From Firmicutes bacterium CAG:882 (GTDB lineage: Bacteria > Bacillota > Clostridia > Lachnospirales > Lachnospiraceae), in NCBI GenBank assembly GCA_000435595.1, contig FR895410.1, positions 1 to 12,733 on the forward strand: DNA of 12,733 nt, in the 5' to 3' direction. The position numbers and the translations under genes were made by a program. The notes under the pieces are model-generated. The model ran no database searches. It saw nothing but the letters and a program-made list of their open reading frames with translations, and had not been told where the DNA came from. Below are positions 1-5,906 of this stretch, one piece after another. Each line of letters begins with the position of its first letter. The first letter of the stretch is position 1.

Positions 1-816
1 CGTCAGGTAGGCGTTCCTTACATCGTTGTATTCATGAACAAGTGTGATATGGTTGACGATGAGGAGCTTCTTGAGTTAGTTGAGATGGAGATCACAGAGC
101 AGCTTGAGGAGTATGACTTCACAGGTTGTCCTATCATTAAGGGTTCTGCTCTTAAGGCTCTTGAGGATCCAATGGGACCTTGGGGCGATAAGATCATGGA
201 GCTTATGGATACAGTTGATAGCTATATCCCGGATCCACAGCGTGCTACAGATAAGCCATTCCTTATGCCAATCGAGGATATCTTCACAATCACAGGCCGT
301 GGTACAGTTGCTACAGGTAGAGTTGAGCGTGGTGTTCTTCATGTTAATGAGGAAGTTGAGATCGTTGGTATCCATGAGGATAAGAAGAAGACAGTTGTTA
401 CCGGTATCGAGATGTTCCGTAAGCTTCTTGATGAGGCTCAGGCTGGTGATAACATCGGTGCTCTTCTTCGTGGTATCCAGAGAACAGAGATCCAGAGAGG
501 ACAGGTTCTCGCTAAGCCGGGTACTGTAACTTGCCATAAGAAGTTTACAGCTCAGGTTTACGTTTTAACAAAGGAAGAGGGTGGACGTCATACACCTTTC
601 TTCAACAACTATCGTCCACAGTTCTACTTCAGAACAACAGACGTTACAGGTGTTTGTGAGCTTCCAGCCGGTACAGAGATGTGCATGCCTGGCGATAACG
701 TTGAGATGACAATCGAGCTCATCCACCCAATCGCTATGGAGCAGGGTCTTACTTTCGCTATCCGTGAGGGTGGTAGAACAGTAGGTTCAGGCCGTGTTGC
801 TACAGTTATCGAGTAA
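1..816 (+). CDS. tuf: Elongation factor Tu, 3' part (5' end outside window)
   Basis: EF-Tu delivers aminoacyl-tRNA to the ribosomal A site as a GTPase in the cytoplasm. The reading frame is open from base 1 and encodes VPYIVVFMNKCDMVDDEELL, which contains the NKCD guanine-specificity motif (G4) of the G domain. The start codon, P-loop and switch regions therefore lie upstream, outside the window. The rest of the G domain is followed by domain 2 (from about FTITGRGTVATGRVERG) and domain 3 (FRTTDVTG through MTIELIHPIAMEQGLTFAIREGGRTVGSG). The protein ends normally with a TAA stop. Roughly a third of the protein is missing at the N-terminus. Codon use is strongly biased (many GGT, CGT, GTT and CTT), as expected for a highly expressed gene. 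A strong terminator follows 34 bases after the stop. Identification is certain from the conserved motifs. Confidence 0.98.
   Translation, partial: RQVGVPYIVVFMNKCDMVDDEELLELVEMEITEQLEEYDFTGCPIIKGSALKALEDPMGPWGDKIMELMDTVDSYIPDPQRATDKPFLMPIEDIFTITGRGTVATGRVERGVLHVNEEVEIVGIHEDKKKTVVTGIEMFRKLLDEAQAGDNIGALLRGIQRTEIQRGQVLAKPGTVTCHKKFTAQVYVLTKEEGGRHTPFFNNYRPQFYFRTTDVTGVCELPAGTEMCMPGDNVEMTIELIHPIAMEQGLTFAIREGGRTVGSGRVATVIE
763..796 (+). repeat. 34-bp direct repeat, copy 1 (inside tuf domain 3)
   Basis: This stretch encodes the EF-Tu residues REGGRTVGSGR. It recurs without a mismatch at 1120-1153, downstream of the tuf terminator. Identity stops sharply at both edges, and the repeat ends 20 bases before the end of the stop codon. 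Confidence 0.9.
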
Positions 817-850
817 TCTTTGATTTAGTATCATAGAGACTTAAACTATT

Positions 851-893
851 AACCGCAATTCCTCATTTTATGAGGAGTTGCGGTTCTTTTTTG
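851..893 (+). terminator. Rho-independent terminator of tuf
   Basis: A 15-base stem, 851-865 with 871-885, contains a single G:T pair and closes a five-base TTTTA loop. It is followed by a T-rich tract (TTCTTTTTT). This is a textbook intrinsic terminator 34 bases after the tuf stop codon. Confidence 0.95.
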
Positions 894-1119
894 TCTAAAG
901 AAGATTAGCGAACGCAAAAGAAACCCATGGTGGACGAAAAAATGGAGAGATTCTGAAGAACAATTTGGTATGAAAAAGCACGGTTTTTACCAAAAATGTG
1001 ATACGAATCTGCAACATTTTCTTCGGGAAAAGTAAAATAATAGGTAAAATACACATAAAATGAGTCACAAAACGGCAAAAATCGTAATATATAAGTTTCT
1101 AAACATGACCAAATCTGAT

Positions 1120-1153
1120 CGTGAGGGTGGTAGAACAGTAGGTTCAGGCCGTG
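1120..1153 (+). repeat. 34-bp direct repeat, copy 2 (intergenic copy of tuf 3' segment)
   Basis: This is an exact duplicate of 763-796, displaced by 357 bases into the non-coding region between the tuf terminator and the leftward aminotransferase operon. No other EF-Tu codons surround it, so it is not simply the visible part of a longer tuf pseudogene. Candidate explanations are a remnant attachment site of an element that once integrated at the tuf 3' end, a scar of intergenic recombination with another tuf copy, or an assembly error. Confidence 0.85.
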
Positions 1154-1195
1154 CATTCCGAGTGTGCTTCTCGATGTGTTTCTTTAATACAGATG

Positions 1196-1234
1196 ACAAA
1201 GGAAAACAGCAGCTTTATGTTTTAGCTGCTGTTT
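1196..1234 (-). terminator. Terminator of the leftward gntR-PII-mgtC-lyase operon
   Basis: A perfect 11-base stem, 1204-1214 with 1224-1234, closes a nine-base loop. Read on the minus strand it is followed by TTTTCCTTTG. It lies 35 bases beyond the stop codon of the minus-strand aminotransferase-family gene. On the plus strand the T tract is poor, so it serves the leftward operon best. Confidence 0.8.
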
Positions 1235-1268
1235 CGATACTTCTATAAATTCTATAAGTTTCAGCGAC

Positions 1269-2618
1269 TCACCCTTCAAGCATTCCAAGGCAGTCATCAA
1301 GTGTAGTAGTTACCCAGTCAATATCACATTCCTTAAAGGCCATAGGCGGGCGGAGCTTTAAGACATTTCCGTAAGGACCTGCAACCGATGTAAGAACATG
1401 ATTGTCGCGGAGAAGCTCAATCATGTCGAGAGCCTTTGCCTGGTCAGGTGTCTTTTTGCCGTCGTTCTTGGTGAGTTCGAAGCCTATGAATAAGCCGGCA
1501 CCTCGCACATCGCCGACGGATTCGGGATGACGGGCCATTACCTCTCTGAGGGAGGAAAGGAGCTTGGCACCTACCGTTTTACAGTGTTCCTGAAGGTGTT
1601 CCTCTTTGATTACCGACAGAACAGCCTGCGCTGCCGCAATGGATACCGGATTACCGCCGAACGTGTTGAAGTATGGGAGCTTATCGCTGAATGCAGCGAG
1701 AACTTCATGGCGGGCTGCAAGGGCAGATACAGGAATGCCGTTGCCCATCGGCTTCCCCATTGTCACCATATCAGGAATTATGCCGTGGCGGGCAAAGCCC
1801 CAGAAGGCATCTCCGGTACGCGCAAATCCCGGCTGAACCTCATCAGCGATAAACACGCCGCTGTTTCGGTGAACAACGTCAACAGCAGCTTTCACATAGC
1901 CGACAGGGTCAGGATGTACACCGTCTGAGGAGAAGATGGAATCAGCAAGGAAACAGGAAAATTTGTAGCCGGCTGCATTGAGCTCATCAATCTTTGACTG
2001 CATTTCGTCGGCATACCATTTTATGAATTCATCGGGTGTTCCGCCGTGACGGAAGTAATCAGGGGTTGGAATCAGTCTGACATTAGGAAGAAGCGGCTGC
2101 TCACTTCCGAGAGCGGGTGAACAGCCTGAAGTAAGAGCACTTGTGCCGTGATAGGCTTCCTGGGATACAATTATTCCGGTACCACCGGTGTATTCCTGTG
2201 CCACGCGCAGAGCAAGGTCATTTGCCTCTGAGCCCGTGCACATGAACATAATCTTGTCTATCTCATCAGGAAGCATGGCAAGTATATCTTCGCTGTATCG
2301 AATAATACGCTCATGGAGATAGCGCGTGTGGGTATTGAGCATTTTCATCTGTTCATTGACTGCATTTATTACTGCAGGATGGCAATGTCCGATTCCTGCA
2401 ACATTATTGTACATGTCAAGATACTTGGTTCCGGATGCATCCCACAGATATGCGCCTTCGCCGCGAACCAGATTGACAGGCTTACGGTAAAAGAGTCTGT
2501 ACGCACCGCCCATATACTTTTCACGGCGCTCAATCAAATCCTTTGTGGATGAATCAAGGAGAGATATATTGTTGCTGCTGTAACTGTTAGTGTCCATAAT
2601 ACTTGAACGTGTTGCCAT
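1269..2618 (-). CDS. Class III aminotransferase-fold PLP enzyme, ethanolamine-phosphate phospho-lyase / 1-hydroxy-2-aminoethylphosphonate ammonia-lyase-like
   Basis: A 449-residue cytoplasmic PLP enzyme of fold type I, the normal length for the class III family. Visible landmarks are GSEAND (129-134) for cofactor phosphate binding, IADEVQ (257-262) with the Asp that contacts the pyridine nitrogen, MGKPMGNG (287-294) with Schiff-base Lys289, and FNTFGGNPVS (317-326). The segments NNVAGIGHCHPAV, LNTHTRYLHE and GDVRGAGLFIGFEL resemble mammalian ethanolamine-phosphate phospho-lyase (AGXT2L1) more than ornithine or GABA aminotransferases. Bacterial relatives in phosphonate clusters include PbfA, which eliminates ammonia from (R)-1-hydroxy-2-aminoethylphosphonate. 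The next-door aminophosphonate-type importer and PhnF-like regulator fit either lyase role. The start at 2618 is preceded by GGAGG ten bases upstream. It is last in a four-gene operon, 41 bases after the MgtC gene. An ordinary aminotransferase remains possible. Confidence 0.85.
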   Translation of the reverse strand: MATRSSIMDTNSYSSNNISLLDSSTKDLIERREKYMGGAYRLFYRKPVNLVRGEGAYLWDASGTKYLDMYNNVAGIGHCHPAVINAVNEQMKMLNTHTRYLHERIIRYSEDILAMLPDEIDKIMFMCTGSEANDLALRVAQEYTGGTGIIVSQEAYHGTSALTSGCSPALGSEQPLLPNVRLIPTPDYFRHGGTPDEFIKWYADEMQSKIDELNAAGYKFSCFLADSIFSSDGVHPDPVGYVKAAVDVVHRNSGVFIADEVQPGFARTGDAFWGFARHGIIPDMVTMGKPMGNGIPVSALAARHEVLAAFSDKLPYFNTFGGNPVSIAAAQAVLSVIKEEHLQEHCKTVGAKLLSSLREVMARHPESVGDVRGAGLFIGFELTKNDGKKTPDQAKALDMIELLRDNHVLTSVAGPYGNVLKLRPPMAFKECDIDWVTTTLDDCLGMLEG

Positions 2619-2659
2619 ATATTGTACACCTCCGATTTTATTAAAGTAATGAAGAGTAA

Positions 2660-3349
2660 CTATTTTATTTCTTCAATATAGTGAATGGCATCAATTTGAT
2701 ATAATTGATTAATTATCTTTTCGTGGCTCTGTCTCTTGTGCAGGTCAAGCTTGGCAGATATGACGGCATCTTTTCCCTGTAATGCCTGTCTTTTCTGCTT
2801 CTCTATTGTGGAGATATGAAAATTGTTGTCCTGTACAAACCGGTAGATTGCCTGAACCCCACATTCTTTGTCGACCTCCATGTACAGAAGTATGCCTCGC
2901 GAATTTTCCTCTACATGGTGACTCAAAAAGGTGAGTATGGTCATGACGAAGATGACGAGAACGAACGCTATGATGGCACCGAATATGTAGCCGGAGCCGA
3001 TGGCTATTCCGAGGCATGCTGTTGTCCATAGACCTGCAGCGGTGGTAAGACCCTTGACATAGCTTTTTCCGGTGACTATGATTGTGCCTACACCAAGAAA
3101 GCCTATGCCGCTTATAACCTGAGCGGCAAGCCTTGCGGGGTCGCCTGTACCATAATGAAGCACAAGATATTCGTCCGTTATCATGACGAGAGACGAACCA
3201 AGACATACCAGGGCGAAGGTTCGTGCTCCCGCAGGCTGTCCGTGAGTTCCGCGCTCAAGACCTACAAGTCCGCCAAGCAGGGTTGCCAGAAAAAGCCTTA
3301 TGCATATAGACAGAGCATTAAAATCCTGTATGTAAATCAAGAATTTCAT
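2660..3349 (-). CDS. MgtC/SapB family membrane protein
   Basis: A 229-residue protein. Its N-terminal two-thirds is a polytopic membrane domain with the MgtC/SapB signature: RLFLATLLGGLVGLERGTHGQPAGARTFALVCLGSSL, then AAQVISGIGFLGVGTII and GLTTAAGLWTTACLGIAIGSGY, then a last hydrophobic helix near residues 120-142. The C-terminal ~75 residues are soluble, with the alternating beta/alpha character of the ACT-like tail of many family members. MgtC of Salmonella supports growth in low Mg2+ and inhibits F1Fo ATP synthase. Most homologues elsewhere are uncharacterised. It lies between the PII gene (31 bases) and the PLP lyase gene (41 bases) on the same strand, so it is almost certainly co-transcribed. 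A functional link to PII is inferred from this adjacency only. Its ribosome binding site (GGAG, ten bases before the ATG) is weak compared with its neighbours. Confidence 0.9.
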   Translation of the reverse strand: MKFLIYIQDFNALSICIRLFLATLLGGLVGLERGTHGQPAGARTFALVCLGSSLVMITDEYLVLHYGTGDPARLAAQVISGIGFLGVGTIIVTGKSYVKGLTTAAGLWTTACLGIAIGSGYIFGAIIAFVLVIFVMTILTFLSHHVEENSRGILLYMEVDKECGVQAIYRFVQDNNFHISTIEKQKRQALQGKDAVISAKLDLHKRQSHEKIINQLYQIDAIHYIEEIK

Positions 3350-3380
3350 GCTTTTTCAACTCCGTTTCCGCTGCAGTATC

Positions 3381-3719
3381 TTATAATGCATCATTACCGC
3401 GCTCACCTGTACGGATACGGATGTATTCTTCGACATTGTATATGGCAATCTTTCCGTCGCCGTACTGTCCGGTATTCACCTCTTCAAGAATCTTATCAAC
3501 AACTTTATCAACCATTTCGTCAGCCACGATGGTCTCAATCTTAATCTTTGGGAGGAAACCGATTTTATATTCGTTTCCGTTATATGACTTGATTGTGCCA
3601 TTCTGTTTGCCATAGCCCATGGTGGATACAAAGTTCATTCCGTTGATTCCGTTGTCATCGAGAATCGTCTTGACGATCTCAAGCTTTTCAGGTTTGATAA
3701 TAATTTCGAGTTTCTTCAT
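3381..3719 (-). CDS. PII family nitrogen regulatory signal protein (GlnB/GlnK type)
   Basis: A 112-residue protein of standard PII length. PII trimers sense 2-oxoglutarate and ATP/ADP and bind target proteins through the T-loop, often membrane transporters. The T-loop (about 37-55) keeps Tyr51, the position that is uridylylated in proteobacterial GlnB, in NGNEYKIGFLPK. The B-loop TGQYGDGKI and the C-terminal RIRTGERGNDAL signature are intact. The classic FGRQKGHTE segment is replaced by YGKQNGTIKS, so partner choice may differ from canonical GlnK. An AGGAGG site lies nine bases before the ATG. It is second in the operon, 26 bases after the GntR gene. No amtB is present; its membrane-protein neighbour is MgtC, which makes MgtC a candidate T-loop partner (inference). 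Confidence 0.95.
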   Translation of the reverse strand: MKKLEIIIKPEKLEIVKTILDDNGINGMNFVSTMGYGKQNGTIKSYNGNEYKIGFLPKIKIETIVADEMVDKVVDKILEEVNTGQYGDGKIAIYNVEEYIRIRTGERGNDAL

Positions 3720-3745
3720 AATGATATACCTCCTATTTGTTTTTG

Positions 3746-4483
3746 TTATATGAATTCCATTGAAAAATGGAACATATCACCTCTGGCGCGTACCTTAAAG
3801 TACTCAATTGCACCCATGTCAGTTACAACAAATACATTTTCCTGTTGAAGAATCGGCATATTGTCCGAGATATTCAGAAGCTCAATTTCCTTACGGGTTG
3901 GGAGGGAAGCTTCGAGGTGAACCCATGTACATACCGGATGTGGAAAATGATATACATTAAGGAAAATATTGTTGGTTCCCTTGAAATTGTCTGTATGCTT
4001 TTCAAGCTCAGGTACGAACTTGGCAGGTATTACCGACAGACATACAGCTAAGCCCTGTCCGCTGATGGTACGGAGCTGGCGCAGATAATATACCGGCTCG
4101 CCGGGCGCAATCTTCAGCATCTCACAGTCCTTATGTGTGGGTGACTTAAGCTCAACTGATAGAATTATGCTGCCGAAGTTGCGTGTCCCGTTGTTGAGTA
4201 TTTCGGAAAAGCCAAGGGAATTGTCATGCCGGTATACGAGTGGCTGAGGTCGGGCAGATACGAAAAAGCCCTTACCCTTTTGGGAGTAGATAATCCCTTG
4301 AGCCTTAAGTGTTGCCAAAGCACTTCGGACGGTATTTCTGTTGGTTGAGAAGGCTTCCGTGAGGAAGCTTTCGGAAGGGAGCTTGTCATTTTCCTTTAAT
4401 TCGTTCTCTCTTATATAGCTTCTTATATAGGAAATGATTTCCCTGCGTGTTGCTTCTATATTCGTATTATTTTCAATGTTCAT
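3746..4483 (-). CDS. GntR/HutC-subfamily transcriptional regulator with UTRA domain, PhnF-like
   Basis: A 245-residue cytoplasmic repressor. Residues ~8-78 form the GntR winged helix-turn-helix: YIRENELKENDKLPSE, then FSTNRNTVRSALATLKAQGII and the wing YSQKGKGFFV. Residues ~90-245 form the UTRA ligand-binding domain, with EPVYYLRQLRTISGQGLAVCLSVIPA and the C-terminal AIEYFKVRARGDMFHFSME. That C-terminus closely resembles the tail of the E. coli phosphonate regulator PhnF, so the ligand is probably an organophosphorus or related small metabolite. It is first in its operon, with AGAAAGG before the ATG. The same TTGGTACCA core lies between -35 and -10 of both its own promoter and the divergent importer promoter, which indicates autorepression and repression of transport. 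Ligand identity is inference. Confidence 0.92.
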   Translation of the reverse strand: MNIENNTNIEATRREIISYIRSYIRENELKENDKLPSESFLTEAFSTNRNTVRSALATLKAQGIIYSQKGKGFFVSARPQPLVYRHDNSLGFSEILNNGTRNFGSIILSVELKSPTHKDCEMLKIAPGEPVYYLRQLRTISGQGLAVCLSVIPAKFVPELEKHTDNFKGTNNIFLNVYHFPHPVCTWVHLEASLPTRKEIELLNISDNMPILQQENVFVVTDMGAIEYFKVRARGDMFHFSMEFI

Positions 4484-4519
4484 ATAACAGGTACCTTTCT
4501 TTTCTTCCGGATTATCTGC

Positions 4520-4548
4520 AATTTAACATGGTACCAAGTTACCGTCAA
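4520..4548 (-). promoter_or_regulatory. Promoter of the gntR-PII-mgtC-lyase operon with embedded operator
   Basis: Read on the minus strand: TTGACG (4548-4543), a 17-base spacer, then TAAATT (4525-4520), 36 bases before the gntR start codon. The spacer contains TTGGTACCA. The near-palindrome TAACATGGTACCAAGTTA (4524-4541) is symmetric over 18 bases apart from one mismatched pair. A repressor bound here would directly occlude RNA polymerase. Confidence 0.75.
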
Positions 4549-4657
4549 TAAATAATTGCTAAAATTAAGAAATTTATAGAATATATACAATATTCTCGTC
4601 CACTTTGATTAAAAAATATAAAAGATCAACAATCTTAGACTTTTTATTCAAAAATAA

Positions 4658-4686
4658 TTGACTACAAGTTGGTACCAAGCTACAAT
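4658..4686 (+). promoter_or_regulatory. Promoter of the ABC importer operon with embedded operator
   Basis: TTGACT (4658-4663), a 17-base spacer, then TACAAT (4681-4686) make a near-consensus sigma-A promoter. The palindrome TTGGTACCAA (4669-4678) sits in the spacer. Its TTGGTACCA core is at the same distance from -35 and -10 as in the divergent gntR promoter. The very A/T-rich DNA just upstream could act as an UP element. Expected transcription start is near 4693. Confidence 0.8.
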
Positions 4687-4706
4687 AACTAACAAGTTGA
4701 AAACAA

Positions 4707-4747
4707 GGGCGTTTTCCAAGCAGGATTGGAAAGCGTCCTTTTTCTTT
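4707..4747 (+). terminator. Terminator-like hairpin in the importer leader (candidate attenuator)
   Basis: A 13-base stem, 4707-4719 with 4726-4738, has two G:T pairs and a six-base GCAGGA loop. It is followed immediately by TTTTTCTTT. It lies after the promoter (4658-4686) and before the ribosome binding site (4757-4763), so it falls inside the 5' untranslated leader. By form it is an intrinsic terminator. Its position suggests transcription attenuation, or alternatively mRNA 5'-end stabilisation. Confidence 0.75.
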
Positions 4748-4770
4748 GCGATAAAGAAGGAGGTAATGAT

Positions 4771-5901
4771 ATGGATAACTATAATGCAGAAAGAAAGCCT
4801 GATGCCGGGAGTACCTTCTTGGAGCTTCGTCATATCAAAAAGACTTTCGGAAAGTTCACGGCACTTGACGATATCAATCTTACTATTAATAAAGGTGAGT
4901 TCGTGTGTCTGTTAGGACCTTCCGGCTGTGGCAAGACAACCTTGCTGAGAATTATCGCAGGGCTTGAGAGACCGACAGCAGGTCAGGTATACATAAACGG
5001 AAGCGATGCGACCAAGCTACCACCGGGCAAGAGAAATTTCGGCATTGTGTTTCAGTCATATGCACTGTTTCCTAATATGACTGTCAGGCAGAATGTAGCA
5101 TTCGGACTTAAGAAGGAAAAGCTGTCCAAGAAGGAAATGAACGAAAGAATAGAGAGTATTTTGGATCAGGTAAATCTCTTAGACCAGATAGACAAGTATC
5201 CTTCGCAGCTTTCGGGCGGTCAGCAGCAGAGAATAGCGTTGGCAAGGGCGCTGGTTGTATCTCCTGATTTTCTTCTGCTTGATGAGCCGTTGTCGGCACT
5301 GGATGCTAAAGTGCGACAGAAGGTGCGTAAGGAGATAAGATCACTTCAGCAGAGACTTGGCATCACAACCATAATGGTAACTCATGACCAGGAGGAAGCG
5401 CTGACGATGGCAGATACAATAGTTGTTATGAATAACGCCTGTGTGATGCAGAAAGGAACTCCGGTGGAGATATATGATGAGCCGTGTAATCCGTTTGTTG
5501 CTGATTTTATCGGTTCAATTAATTTTTTCAGGGCAGACCTGCTCTCAAGGGCTAATGTGACAACTGATAAAATGCTTGTTGAGGGACTTACCTCCGGGAG
5601 AAATGAGCTTAAGGCATGCAGACCGGAGAACATTGAGATAGTGGAGCCTAAATCGCTTAACTCATTCAATGTTATCGTACATGATATAGAATTTCATGGC
5701 TATGGTTATCGACTGTGGCTTGATTTAGGTGAAGAGGGAGCTGCACCGCTCAACAATGATTTTATTTCCTTTGATTTGTCGACGGATAAGGTCAGCCGGC
5801 TCGGAATAAAAAAAGGTGATTCTATATCAATTCGATTCAAACGCGGTAAGCTGTGTTATTTCGGTGCTGACGGACATGCCGGTGTCGGCGGGGAGGTATA
5901 G
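4771..5901 (+). CDS. ABC transporter ATP-binding protein, putative 2-aminoethylphosphonate/Fe3+-type importer (PhnT2-like)
   Basis: A 376-residue ATPase that powers the importer at the inner face of the membrane. It has Walker A GPSGCGKTT (49-57), the Q-loop at Gln95, signature LSGGQQQ (147-153), Walker B LLLDEP (168-173) and the H-loop at His205. A C-terminal TOBE-like regulatory region follows (about 270-376). The length and the close packing with a fused permease match the CUT1-like/Fe3+ and putative 2-aminoethylphosphonate ATPase families. The start at 4771 is chosen over an in-frame ATG at 4726 because AAGGAGG (4757-4763) is perfectly placed for it, and because 4726 lies inside the leader hairpin. 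The stop codon abuts the permease start, indicating translational coupling. The exact substrate cannot be read from this subunit. Confidence 0.93.
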   Translation: MDNYNAERKPDAGSTFLELRHIKKTFGKFTALDDINLTINKGEFVCLLGPSGCGKTTLLRIIAGLERPTAGQVYINGSDATKLPPGKRNFGIVFQSYALFPNMTVRQNVAFGLKKEKLSKKEMNERIESILDQVNLLDQIDKYPSQLSGGQQQRIALARALVVSPDFLLLDEPLSALDAKVRQKVRKEIRSLQQRLGITTIMVTHDQEEALTMADTIVVMNNACVMQKGTPVEIYDEPCNPFVADFIGSINFFRADLLSRANVTTDKMLVEGLTSGRNELKACRPENIEIVEPKSLNSFNVIVHDIEFHGYGYRLWLDLGEEGAAPLNNDFISFDLSTDKVSRLGIKKGDSISIRFKRGKLCYFGADGHAGVGGEV

Positions 5902-5906
5902 TGCAT

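Larger units (their letters stand above)
817..1268. other. Gene-free interval between tuf and the leftward operon
   Basis: This 452-base interval holds the tuf terminator (851-893), the intergenic 34-bp tuf repeat (1120-1153) and a terminator-like hairpin (1204-1234). The remainder, about 900-1119, is A-rich. No open frame there has a convincing ribosome binding site or a recognisable protein. I see no tRNA or other structured RNA. Confidence 0.7.

Noticed and set aside
905..1156. 83-codon minus-strand open frame between tuf and the leftward operon
   Set aside because: It starts inside the tuf-derived repeat, has no recognisable domain and no ribosome binding site, and lies in low-complexity A/T-rich DNA.
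1060..1248. 62-codon open frame containing EGGRTVGSGR of EF-Tu in the same frame
   Set aside because: The EF-Tu residues come from the 34-bp DNA repeat. There is no ribosome binding site, and the frame ends in the terminator hairpin of the opposite operon.
4487..4498. Third GGTACC near the gntR start codon as an additional operator
   Set aside because: Only an eight-base palindrome (AGGTACCT) without the TTGG/CCAA flanks, and it overlaps the gntR ribosome binding site. Could be chance.
4578..4596. Dyad AGAATAT/ATATTCT in the divergent intergenic region
   Set aside because: The seven-base arms are made of A/T-rich sequence common by chance here, and it overlaps neither promoter. Not claimed as an operator.
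4687..4770. Riboswitch or T-box in the importer leader
   Set aside because: The leader is only about 65 bases before the ribosome binding site and consists mainly of one hairpin. No conserved aptamer or T-box motif can be recognised.
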